Assembly: GCA_016928525.1 (NCBI GenBank)
Contig: JAFGKO010000111.1
Span: forward strand, 1-34,628
Source: Anaerolineales bacterium
GTDB taxonomy: Bacteria; Chloroflexota; Anaerolineae; Anaerolineales; Villigracilaceae
Reading direction: 5' to 3'
Length of the DNA: 34,628 nt
Part shown: one piece after another, positions 21,951 through 29,092 of the stretch
Numbering within the stretch: the stretch's first letter is position 1
How the letters are laid out: every line of letters starts with the position of its first letter
Made by a program: the position numbers and the translations under genes
Notes under the pieces: model-generated
Database searches by the model: none
Seen by the model: only the letters and a program-made list of their open reading frames with translations
What the model was told of the DNA's origin: nothing

Positions 21951-22547
21951 GTGAACGAGGAACAGACCTGGATTCTCCAGGCTAAAAACGGAAGCGACGA
22001 AGCGTTTACATACATCGTTGAGACCTACCAAACTCCGGTCTACAACCTGTGTTATCGCATGCTGGGCGAGCCCGAAGCGGCTGAAGACGCCGCGCAGGAG
22101 ACTTTTCTGCGGGCCTACCAGCACATTCATCGCTATGATATCAAGCGGCCCTTTGCGACCTGGTTGCTCTCGATCGCAGCCCATTACTGTATCGACCGCC
22201 TCAGACGACGCAAGTTGCCCATCTTCTCGGTGGATGAGGACGAAGAATCCACATACGAGATACCCGATGCGCAGGCGCTTCACCCCGAAGCCGAAACGGT
22301 ACACGGAGAGCAACGGGAACAAATCCATACGATGGTCCAATCCCTGGACTCAACTGACCGGGCCGCGATCATAATGCGTTATTGGTACGACTTTTCTGAA
22401 AAAGAGATTGCAGATGCGCTTAATCTGACTGTCAGCGCGGTGAAAAGCCGCCTGCACCGGGCGCGAAAGCAACTCGGCAAACTCTGGCAAGAATCTTCCA
22501 CACCCGCACATGTGGAAAGGAGCCCTTATGAAACACCGGCCTTTTGA
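21951..22547 (+). CDS. ECF-type RNA polymerase sigma factor
   Basis: A 198-residue group IV sigma factor. Region 2 (about 14-85) includes TYIVETYQTPVYNLCYRML, EAAEDAAQETFLRAYQHI and RPFATWLLSIAAHYCIDRLR. Region 4 (about 127-180) includes STDRAAIIMRYWYDFSEKEI and the recognition helix LTVSAVKSRLHRARKQL. Regions 1 and 3 are missing, as in ECF factors. The GTG at 21951 has GAGGAG 4 nt upstream. Its 3' end overlaps the next gene, a zinc-containing anti-sigma candidate, by 20 nt. The ECF-like promoter upstream suggests positive autoregulation; the signal is probably sensed at the envelope. Confidence 0.93.
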   Translation: MNEEQTWILQAKNGSDEAFTYIVETYQTPVYNLCYRMLGEPEAAEDAAQETFLRAYQHIHRYDIKRPFATWLLSIAAHYCIDRLRRRKLPIFSVDEDEESTYEIPDAQALHPEAETVHGEQREQIHTMVQSLDSTDRAAIIMRYWYDFSEKEIADALNLTVSAVKSRLHRARKQLGKLWQESSTPAHVERSPYETPAF

Positions 22548-23058
22548 AGATTGGCTGCTGGAAGACCAGCCTCTCGATCTAACACAGAAACGCGAGCTTG
22601 ACGCGCACTTACGCGCCTGTAACGCTTGCCGCGCAATTGCCGAATCGAATCTGGCGCTACGCTCCGCACGCGTGATTGCGCCTGCGCCGGGCTTCTCTGC
22701 CCGCTGGCAGGAGCGCCTGGTCCTGGCGCGCCGCGCACAGCGCCGACGAACGTTGTTGGGAACCCTGTTTTTCTCGCTGGGAGGGCTGACTTTGCTGGCA
22801 CTGCTGGCAGGCCCTCTCCTGGTCTCTTTGATCGGTTCACCCGCTGAATGGATCTCGGCCATGGTGCACGCTATACTGTTTATCTACACTGCGACCTTGG
22901 CTGTTACAGAAGCCGGTTCTGTACTCTTCCGTGTATTGCCCGGTTTTGTACCTCCCTTTGTTTGGTTGGTCTTACTATCTACCTTGAGCGGATTGGGTTT
23001 GCTCTGGTCCGTCTCGATCTGGCGCTTGATGCGCCGTCCGCAAGGAGCAACTTCATGA
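22528..23058 (+). CDS. Membrane anti-sigma factor candidate with zinc-finger motif
   Basis: The 176-residue protein starts at ATG 22528 with AAAGGAG 6 nt upstream, inside the end of the sigma gene. The N terminus carries the anti-sigma zinc motif H-x3-C-x2-C (H27, C31, C34 in LDAHLRACNACRA), typical of ZAS-type domains that bind ECF sigma factors. Three membrane helices follow (about 75-103, 110-132 and 145-168), separated by short loops, so there is little extracytoplasmic domain for sensing. The exported bactofilin-like partner encoded next (ATGA overlap) could supply that. A different regulatory role cannot be excluded. Confidence 0.8.
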   Translation: MKHRPFEDWLLEDQPLDLTQKRELDAHLRACNACRAIAESNLALRSARVIAPAPGFSARWQERLVLARRAQRRRTLLGTLFFSLGGLTLLALLAGPLLVSLIGSPAEWISAMVHAILFIYTATLAVTEAGSVLFRVLPGFVPPFVWLVLLSTLSGLGLLWSVSIWRLMRRPQGATS

Positions 23059-24092
23059 AAAATACGTTCAAATTCTTTACGCTGATGCTGGCTTTGGCGC
23101 TGCTATTGCTGCCAACCAGCGCTGTCTATGCCCGTGGCGCGTCCGGCGGCTTGCTGGATGGGCGGGTCATCTTCGGTGACAATTTCACCCTGGAAAGCGG
23201 CGATACGCTGACCGGCGACCTGGTTGTCTTTGGTGGCAATGTCACGGTCGAAGAGGAAGCCATCGTCCAGGGGGATATGGTCGTGATTGGCGGTAATGTG
23301 ACCCTGGGTGGCACCGTAACCGGTTCGACTGTCATTGTAGGTGGTTCGACCACGATGAGCGAAACTGCCGTCGTCAAGGGTGACCTGGTCACTGTGGGCG
23401 GATCGCTGTCGCGCGACCCGGGTTCGGAAGTAGAAGGGGAAGTGGTGACCAATATCCCTGCACCCAATATTCAGATTCCAGATGTGCCAAGCCCGCCCAG
23501 TGTGCCGGATGTTCCGGATGTTCCCGCGCCGCCCAGCCCTCCGGACGTCGATATCGATTTTCCCAACCCGTTTGTCAGTTTCATCCGCATGTTTGGGACA
23601 GCGATCGCAGTTTCTTTGCTCGCGATGTTGGCCAGCCTGTTCTTACAGCCGCAGATCGAGCGTGTCTCCCAGGCGATCGTCGGGCAGCCGGTCATCGCTG
23701 GCAGCTTTGGTTTGTTAACCGGGGTGATGGCTCCAGTCGTCCTGGTGATTTTGGCAATAACAATCATCCTGATCCCGGTTGTTTTGCTGGCGGCTGCGGT
23801 TCTGGCATTAGCCTGGCTCTTTGGTCTGATTGCGATTGGGACAGAAGTGGGTGAGCGCTTTACCCGCGCCATCAACCAGACCTGGGCCCCCCCATTGACA
23901 GCTGGATTAGGCACCTTCTTGATGATGATCGTCGTCGGTGGTATTGGCATGATACCCTGTATCGGCTGGTTGGTGCTCTCCCTGGTGGCTTTGTTGGGTA
24001 TAGGTGGTGTTGTTCTCACGCTGTTCGGTTCACGCTCGTATCCGCTTGTTGCTATACCCACTGCACCGTCTGGTGCCGACTCGGTAGGATAG
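23055..24092 (+). CDS. Exported bactofilin-like membrane protein
   Basis: The 345-residue protein starts at ATG 23055 (AAGGAG 7 nt upstream), overlapping the anti-sigma stop by 4 nt. After a signal peptide (FFTLMLALALLLLPTSAVYA), residues 35-130 are short repeats such as GDLVVFGGNVTVEEEAIVQG and GDMVVIGGNVTLGGTVTGS. This beta-helix pattern is the one seen in polymer-forming bactofilin-type domains. A Pro/Val/Asp-rich linker (VPSPPSVPDVPDVPAPPSPP) leads to four hydrophobic helices. Unlike cytosolic bactofilins, it has a signal peptide, so the beta-helix should be outside the membrane. With the sigma/anti-sigma pair it probably belongs to an envelope stress response; this is inference. Confidence 0.85.
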   Translation: MKNTFKFFTLMLALALLLLPTSAVYARGASGGLLDGRVIFGDNFTLESGDTLTGDLVVFGGNVTVEEEAIVQGDMVVIGGNVTLGGTVTGSTVIVGGSTTMSETAVVKGDLVTVGGSLSRDPGSEVEGEVVTNIPAPNIQIPDVPSPPSVPDVPDVPAPPSPPDVDIDFPNPFVSFIRMFGTAIAVSLLAMLASLFLQPQIERVSQAIVGQPVIAGSFGLLTGVMAPVVLVILAITIILIPVVLLAAAVLALAWLFGLIAIGTEVGERFTRAINQTWAPPLTAGLGTFLMMIVVGGIGMIPCIGWLVLSLVALLGIGGVVLTLFGSRSYPLVAIPTAPSGADSVG

Positions 24093-24163
24093 TCCTGTCG
24101 AGGTAAAATCCTGTAAGGGTAAAATTCTGTAGAGAGGCCTTCCGCTCTCTCACGGCTTAGTAG

Positions 24164-24212
24164 TATAATGAACCTGCCTCGGCGCAGCTTGCCGGGGCAG
24201 GTTTGTGTTTAG
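24164..24212 (+). promoter_or_regulatory. -10 box and 5' leader hairpin of the C45-type gene
   Basis: A TATAAT (24164-24169) is followed at once by a hairpin AACCTGCC-CGGC/GCCG-GGCAGGTT (about 24171-24203) and TTGTGTTT, then AGGAGG and the ATG at 24224. The hairpin would lie in the leader and could act as an attenuator or terminator. A second small hairpin AGAGAG/CTCTCT is at 24131-24150. Confidence 0.5.
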
Positions 24213-24223
24213 GAGGACTTTTC

Positions 24224-25336
24224 ATGACCCGGAAATTAGAACTGGTTGAAACACCCATCCACTCCGATCCGTTACCGCTGGTCCAGGTTTCAGGTACGCA
24301 CCGTGAGATGGGACGGCAAATTGGCGAAGCGCGTCGCGAAAGCGTACAGCGTAGCATCGAAAATGCCCGCAAACTGCTCGAGGAAGCATATAACGAACTT
24401 GAATTGACCTGGGATGGCGCATTAATTCAAGCGCGGAAATATGTCCCTTTTTCGCAGGAGCGCTACCCTAAATACGTGGATGAAATTATGGGGATAGCAG
24501 AAGGGGCGAATGTTCCGTTCGATGAACTTTCCGTATTAACTGCCATGGAAGCTGTGACCACGGACGCCTTGCATCTACTGCGCTGCACCAGCATGGCTGT
24601 CAATGACGAGCGTACAGCAGATGGGCATGTGCTGGCTGCTCATAATGAAGATTGGGTGCCGGAAGACGAAGAGGATGTCTTTGTCATTCATGCCAAACCG
24701 AAAGATGAGCCGCCCTATCTGGCGATGACCTACGGCGGTTTGATCGCCAATATTGGCTTTAATGCCTATGGCATTGCCCAACTAATTGACTCGGTGTACC
24801 CAAATGATTCACGAATTGGTATTCCGCGCCTGGTTGTCGCTCGAGCCGTATTGGCTTCCAAAACGCCCGGAGGGGCGATCAACCGTTCGCTGATTCCGCA
24901 TCGTGCAGCCGGTTACAACCACCTCCTGGTTCATGAGAGCGGCGAGATTTACAACGTGGAAGTATCCGCCCGCCGTTTCTCGATCCTGTACAACAAAGAT
25001 GGGTATAACGTACATACCAATCACTACCTTTCCGAGAATATGCAGGCAATCGAGAACGATCCCGAGGAGTTGATCTCTTCGCGTATTCGTTATTTCCGGG
25101 CTCTGCGGTTATTGCACCAATCAGATAATCATACGATCAAGTCGTTGCAGGCCATCCAACGTGACCATGTCAATTATCCCAACTCGATCTGCAAACATGA
25201 CCTGGGCGTCAACGACCCGCTCGACCGGGAGAAAACCGTCAATGCGCTGGTGATCGACCTGACAGCGCGCGAGATGCACATCGCCTGGGGTAATCCTTGC
25301 AAGAATGCCTACCACACTTACCATTTGGATGCGTGA
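24224..25336 (+). CDS. C45-type Ntn hydrolase / acyl-CoA:6-APA acyltransferase-like protein
   Basis: A 370-residue protein of the C45 (AAT) family, N-terminal nucleophile hydrolases that mature by self-cleavage in front of a Cys. The likely nucleophile is C121 in LLRCTSMAVN. It is followed by the conserved GHVLAAHNEDW and YLAMTYGGLIANIGFNAYGIA strands. The N-terminal LVQVSGTHREMGRQIGEARRE is the typical propeptide start. Bacterial homologues are mostly of unknown substrate; amide-bond hydrolysis or acyl transfer is expected. No signal peptide is seen. The start at ATG 24224 has AGGAGG 7 nt upstream; an upstream in-frame GTG lacks this. The gene converges with the MFS gene across a long palindrome. 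Confidence 0.88.
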   Translation: MTRKLELVETPIHSDPLPLVQVSGTHREMGRQIGEARRESVQRSIENARKLLEEAYNELELTWDGALIQARKYVPFSQERYPKYVDEIMGIAEGANVPFDELSVLTAMEAVTTDALHLLRCTSMAVNDERTADGHVLAAHNEDWVPEDEEDVFVIHAKPKDEPPYLAMTYGGLIANIGFNAYGIAQLIDSVYPNDSRIGIPRLVVARAVLASKTPGGAINRSLIPHRAAGYNHLLVHESGEIYNVEVSARRFSILYNKDGYNVHTNHYLSENMQAIENDPEELISSRIRYFRALRLLHQSDNHTIKSLQAIQRDHVNYPNSICKHDLGVNDPLDREKTVNALVIDLTAREMHIAWGNPCKNAYHTYHLDA

Positions 25337-25385
25337 CAGAAAGTTGGTTTCACTTTTTGGACACCCCATCAGCAATTTAAGGTGG

Positions 25386-25467
25386 GGACACGGATTTATC
25401 AGATGGTACGGATAACTTTTCTGTGTTTCACGGAAAGAAATCCGTAAGATCCATGCCGTCCGTGTCC
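25386..25467. repeat. Long imperfect inverted repeat between converging genes
   Basis: GGACACGGATTTATCAGATG and following GTACGGAT pair with ATCCGTAAGATCCATG and CCGTCCGTGTCC around a TTTCTGTGTTTCACGGAAA centre. The 82-bp element lies between the C45-type gene and the converging MFS gene and may end both transcripts. A smaller palindrome (GGACACCCCATC/GGTGGGGAC) precedes it. Confidence 0.75.
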
Positions 25468-25477
25468 AAAGCTCTTT

Positions 25478-26652
25478 TTATACTTTGACGAAACTTTGTG
25501 TTGGATTGGTCTCCTTCAACTGCGTTGTGACCAGTGAGGCCGTTAACACCAATCCGGCCGTCATCCGGAAAACAAGCGGAAACCCCAGCTATCTGCCAGC
25601 GGACCGGAGAGCAGCGTGCCGAGCGCTCCGGCTGAGAACATGATGCCCAGGATCAGGCCGGAAGCTAGCGCCATCCCGCCCTTGATGATCCCCTGGGCGA
25701 TGACAACCACAATGCTATGTACGGAACCCGTCAGCATGCCGGAGAGGGGGACGAGCAGGTAAAGCCAGGGCGACCAACCCACCCGCGAGATCAAAAATAA
25801 AGGGATACTCGCCAGCGCCAGCATGATCCCTGCCACGCGCCGTTTCCCAAACCGGTCCGCCAGTTGGCCGCCTAGCACGTTTCCCAGCGCGGAACCGCCC
25901 ATGAACAACCCGGCAATCAGTCCGTAGATGGCGGGCTCTTGCCCCAGGTCTTTCAAATACTTTGGGATGAATGTGACCATATTTTGTTGCGCCCAGGCTT
26001 GCAGGATCGCGACGGTCGCCAGGGTGGCGATGAACCCAGCACTGTGGCGCAGTTGAATGGTGGATAGCTCTTTCCCGGGCGATTGTATCGGGTGCGTGTC
26101 CCGTAACTGCCAACCGGCGTTCAGGGCAATTGGCAGACACAATCCCGCTGGAACGAGCAACCCGAACAGCCCGAACTGGTCCAGGAGTGGCCCGGCAATG
26201 ATCGGCCCTAAAAAGAGCCCTGTCTGGCCGTACATGAAGAAAAACGAAGCTGCAGTCGTCTCACGGCCTGCGTAGTGCGTGCGGCCTCGCAGGGTTGCCT
26301 GCATGACTCCCGCTGGATGCAGCGCCGCTGAACCCAGGCTGGCGACCACCAGGAAAAACAATGGTTCCTTACCTGGCAGAAACATCGCCAGCATAAAAAA
26401 AGTCATCATCCAGGACAATCCCCCGGCGGCCAACCAGCGTGGCCCAAACCGGTCTGACAGCCAACCGAAGATGGGTTGGGTGATGGAGGCTGTCCATACG
26501 TACAGTGTGGAAATCAGGGCAATGTTTGCATTTGTCAATCCGAGTGGACCGCTCAAATAAGCCAGCAGCACCGGGCGACTGCCGTTAAGCAGGTCGACCA
26601 TCAGATGTCCAAGCCCGATGGACGAGAACAATGAGTCGAGGAGAAGGGGCAT
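25478..26652 (-). CDS. Fsr-like MFS transporter, frameshifted near the 3' end
   Basis: A twelve-helix major facilitator protein resembling the fosmidomycin-resistance (Fsr) group: SSIGLGHLMVDLLNGSRPVL at the start, GWLSDRFGPRWLAAGG between helices 2 and 3, and GGQLADRFGKRRVAG in the second half. The uninterrupted frame stops at 25561 after WGFRLFSG. In the -1 frame the sequence continues as WGFPLVFRMTAGLVLTASLV to TAA at 25478, the expected last helix and tail. Restoring one G to the GGGG run (CCCC at 25583-25586) joins the frames. It is either a real lesion or a sequencing error. The ATG is 4 nt after the nadD stop, so it is cotranscribed with nadD. Confidence 0.82.
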
Positions 26653-26655
26653 GGA

Positions 26656-27261
26656 CTACCTGTATAGTTTGTTTTTCAGAATATATTCGTATACGGAGGG
26701 GGATAAATAATACCGGAACGGCAGTTTCTCGCGGATGCGACGACGGATATCGCTCGAAGAGATTTCCAGCAAGGGCGCATCTACGAAGCGGACTTTGGCC
26801 TGCGTGCCCGGCACCTGCCGCTCCAGCGCTGACAGGTCCACCGAGTCGCCGGGGCGGCGCATCACGCCGATTTCGTGGCAGGCAGACACCAGGTCCGCGG
26901 GACGATGCCAGCGAGGCAGGTCACGCAAGGAGTCGCCGCCGATAACCAGGACAATTTCTGCGGATGGGTGGCAGTCCGCAAATCTTTGAATCGTATCCAG
27001 CGTGTAATACGGGCCGGGAGAATCGATTTCTATGCGCGAGAGTTCGAAGTCAGGATTTCCGGCGATAGCCAGCTCCACCATCGATAGGCGTTGATCCAGC
27101 GAGGTGATCTCATCGGCCCGTTTGAGCGGCGAGACCGGGGTAAGCACCCAGAGCAGGCGCTCCAGGCTTAGCTGCCGGCAGGCCTCGGCTGCCAGGATCA
27201 AATGACCGATGTGAGGAGGATCGAAGGTGCCGCCAAAGACGCCTATTCTTTTGAAGGACAT
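26656..27261 (-). CDS. nadD: Nicotinate-nucleotide adenylyltransferase
   Basis: NadD joins nicotinate mononucleotide with ATP to give deamido-NAD in NAD biosynthesis. The 201-residue protein has the GGTFDPPHIGHL nucleotide-binding motif (H17, H20), SPLKRADEITS, YYTLDTI, LVIGGDSLRDLPRWHRP and the terminal EISSSDIRRRI motif, all standard. The start at 27261 is chosen because MSFKRIGVFGG is the usual N terminus and a TATACT box lies 6 nt upstream, predicting a leaderless mRNA. A longer frame from 27318 would add 19 atypical residues. It is followed closely by the MFS gene. Loss of NAD is the expected toxic effect of many TIR proteins, but nadD is too far from the TIR gene to imply a link. Confidence 0.95.
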   Translation of the reverse strand: MSFKRIGVFGGTFDPPHIGHLILAAEACRQLSLERLLWVLTPVSPLKRADEITSLDQRLSMVELAIAGNPDFELSRIEIDSPGPYYTLDTIQRFADCHPSAEIVLVIGGDSLRDLPRWHRPADLVSACHEIGVMRRPGDSVDLSALERQVPGTQAKVRFVDAPLLEISSSDIRRRIREKLPFRYYLSPSVYEYILKNKLYR

Positions 27262-27267
27262 GGGCGA

Positions 27268-27273
27268 AGTATA
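27268..27273 (-). promoter_or_regulatory. -10 box, predicted leaderless start of nadD
   Basis: On the minus strand TATACT lies 6 nt before the ATG at 27261, with no Shine-Dalgarno between. The arrangement matches those of the GGDEF, yibE/F and ligA genes. Confidence 0.55.
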
Positions 27274-27362
27274 TCGCAGTTGCGTGGCTTCGAATGAAAT
27301 TTGCAGAGCGTGTTTCATTGTATAATTTCACTACATGGGCTTATGCAGTTCGCAAAAAGGTG

Positions 27363-27405
27363 CCGAAAATAGGGGTGCGAGCGTCGCTTGCACTCCTATT
27401 TTCGG
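27363..27405. repeat. Long inverted repeat before the caspase-like gene
   Basis: CCGAAAATAGGGGTGCGAGC pairs with GCTTGCACTCCTATTTTCGG, two mismatches over about 20 bp. It lies between the divergent nadD and caspase-like genes, downstream of a TATAAT at 27321-27326. It is probably a dispersed repeat. Confidence 0.8.
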
Positions 27406-27457
27406 TCTCTCCCATTCAACTGCTTAATTCCTGTACAAGAGACTGTAGGAGGAACTT

Positions 27458-28894
27458 ATGAGCGAACAGTTATTTTTCAACGGTATCAACGCTACAACAG
27501 GAGAACCGCTCCTGCCACCCATAACGAGCGATTTGCTAGCCAGCATTATCACCAGAGAAGAGCATAATGTGGAGCAGGAGAAGGAACTGGCCATTTGGTG
27601 GGAGCAGTATGCCAGTCCCAACGCGCCCCAGCATCTGCGCGCCGTGGAAGGCACGGATTATAAAGATCTCTCTTCAGCAGGTTGGGGTGTCATTTTCCCT
27701 TTTGATGTCGACGATGAAATTGTGGATGCCTTGCGGCCATTGTTGGATTGGCGCAAGTCACAGGCTGGAGAACGTTACCGGGAATACCGTGGCCCGGATG
27801 GCTATCGTTACAAGCCGGAAGATGACATGTTCGAATCCAAGAATGACTGGTTGACCCGTCACGGCATGGGACCCGGTCCGGCTGACCCGGAGAAAGTCCC
27901 GTATTATTTGCTCCTCGTGGGCGATCCAGATACCATCCCTTATCGATTCCAATCCCAACTCGATGTGCAATACGCTGTGGGCCGAATTCATTTCGATACG
28001 CCGGAAGAGTACGCCAACTATGCCAACAGTGTGGTTACTGCGGAGAAGAAGAAATTGTCACTCGGTAAAAACGCCACCTTTTTCGGCGTTGCCAATCCTG
28101 ATGACCCGGCCACGAACATGAGCATCGAGCAGTTGGTGGGACCGCTGGCACAGAACATGCCCCAAAAAAGTGAGGGTTGGCGGGTCGAAAGTGTGCTCAG
28201 AGATCAGGCTACGAAAGACCATCTGGCGGGCTTGCTAGGCAGGGAGCAGTCTCCGGCGCTACTCTTTACCGCCAGTCACGGCATGGGCTTCCCGAATGGG
28301 CATCCCCTTCAGCTTGTTGACCAGGGCGGGTTGCTTTGCCAGGATTGGCCTGGTCCAAACCAGTGGCGCAAACCGATTGGCAAGGATTTCTACTTCGCTG
28401 CCGACGACCTGCCGGCAGACGCCAACGTCTTCGGTATGGTGGCCTTCATCTTTGCCTGCTATGGCGCGGGCACCCCTCAGCTGGACGAATTTGCCAGGAT
28501 CGCCTTCAAACGACGGGAAGCGATCGCCTCCAACAACTTTATCGCGAAGTTGCCCCAACGCCTGCTTGGGCATCCCAATGGCGGCGCGCTGGCTTTTATC
28601 GGCCACGTCGAACGCGCCTGGGGCTATTCCTTCTCCTGGGGCAAGGCGGGCGCACAACTGGCCGTCTTCGAGAGCGCCCTCAAGCGCCTGATGGACGGTT
28701 ACCCGGTTGGATACGCCTTTGAATACTTCAACGAGCGATATGCTGAGCTTTCGTCTGACCTGAGTGTTACGCTGGAAGAAATGGAATTTGGTAAACGCGT
28801 GGAAGCGATGGAACTGGCTGGTATGTGGACGGCCAATAACGATGCGCGTAACTACGTTGTCCTGGGCGACCCTTTCGTGAAATTAATGGTTTAG
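27458..28894 (+). CDS. Caspase-fold cysteine peptidase (C25/gingipain-like)
   Basis: The 478-residue protein shows the caspase-hemoglobinase fold signatures of clan CD. YYLLLVGDPDTIPYRFQS and VQYAVGRIHFDT resemble the entry strands of C25 (gingipain) peptidases. A His motif ALLFTASHGMG (H274) and a Cys motif FIFACYGAGTP (C334) form the catalytic pair, followed by GALAFIGHVERAWGYSF and the terminal NYVVLGDPFVKL. There is no signal peptide or membrane segment, so unlike gingipains it should act inside the cell. The first 140 residues are not recognised. The start at ATG 27458 has AGGAGG 5 nt upstream. It is a lone gene; a proteolytic effector or regulatory protease role is possible but unproven. 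Confidence 0.78.
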   Translation: MSEQLFFNGINATTGEPLLPPITSDLLASIITREEHNVEQEKELAIWWEQYASPNAPQHLRAVEGTDYKDLSSAGWGVIFPFDVDDEIVDALRPLLDWRKSQAGERYREYRGPDGYRYKPEDDMFESKNDWLTRHGMGPGPADPEKVPYYLLLVGDPDTIPYRFQSQLDVQYAVGRIHFDTPEEYANYANSVVTAEKKKLSLGKNATFFGVANPDDPATNMSIEQLVGPLAQNMPQKSEGWRVESVLRDQATKDHLAGLLGREQSPALLFTASHGMGFPNGHPLQLVDQGGLLCQDWPGPNQWRKPIGKDFYFAADDLPADANVFGMVAFIFACYGAGTPQLDEFARIAFKRREAIASNNFIAKLPQRLLGHPNGGALAFIGHVERAWGYSFSWGKAGAQLAVFESALKRLMDGYPVGYAFEYFNERYAELSSDLSVTLEEMEFGKRVEAMELAGMWTANNDARNYVVLGDPFVKLMV

Positions 28895-28916
28895 GAACAG
28901 GAAAAACAAGCATCTC

Positions 28917-28943
28917 GTGGGGTGGGATGGCATCCCGCCCTAC
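28917..28943. repeat. Short inverted repeat after the caspase-like gene
   Basis: GTGGGGTGGGATG pairs with CATCCCGCCCTAC with two G-T positions. It is an interspersed palindrome of the same style as 15168-15199. Further on, CCCCC/GGGGG at about 28983-29008 forms another small stem before a TATAAT. Confidence 0.7.
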
Positions 28944-29079
28944 ATTTATACCTTTTTGCCGTGCAAGTCTAATTGTTAATCTCCCCCACTAGAAGTCAAG
29001 CGGGGGGTGCTTTATATAATACCCACGGTTATAGATTGCGCTTTCCTACTCAAAAAACGCAATTTGTGACCGTCCTGGG

Positions 29080-29085
29080 TATAAT
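29080..29085 (+). promoter_or_regulatory. -10 box, predicted leaderless start of ligA
   Basis: A perfect TATAAT lies 7 nt before ATG 29093, with no Shine-Dalgarno. Transcription is expected to start at or within 1-2 nt of the start codon. Confidence 0.6.
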
Positions 29086-29092
29086 CAGCGCC

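Noticed and set aside
25555..25567. TGA of the MFS gene as a selenocysteine codon (tRNA-Sec is present)
   Set aside because: In-frame readthrough gives only a few residues before another stop, while the shifted frame gives the expected last helix; a frameshift explains it.
26656..27261. Functional link between nadD and the TIR-NYN gene through NAD
   Set aside because: The genes are 7 kb apart on opposite strands with other units between; nadD is a housekeeping gene.
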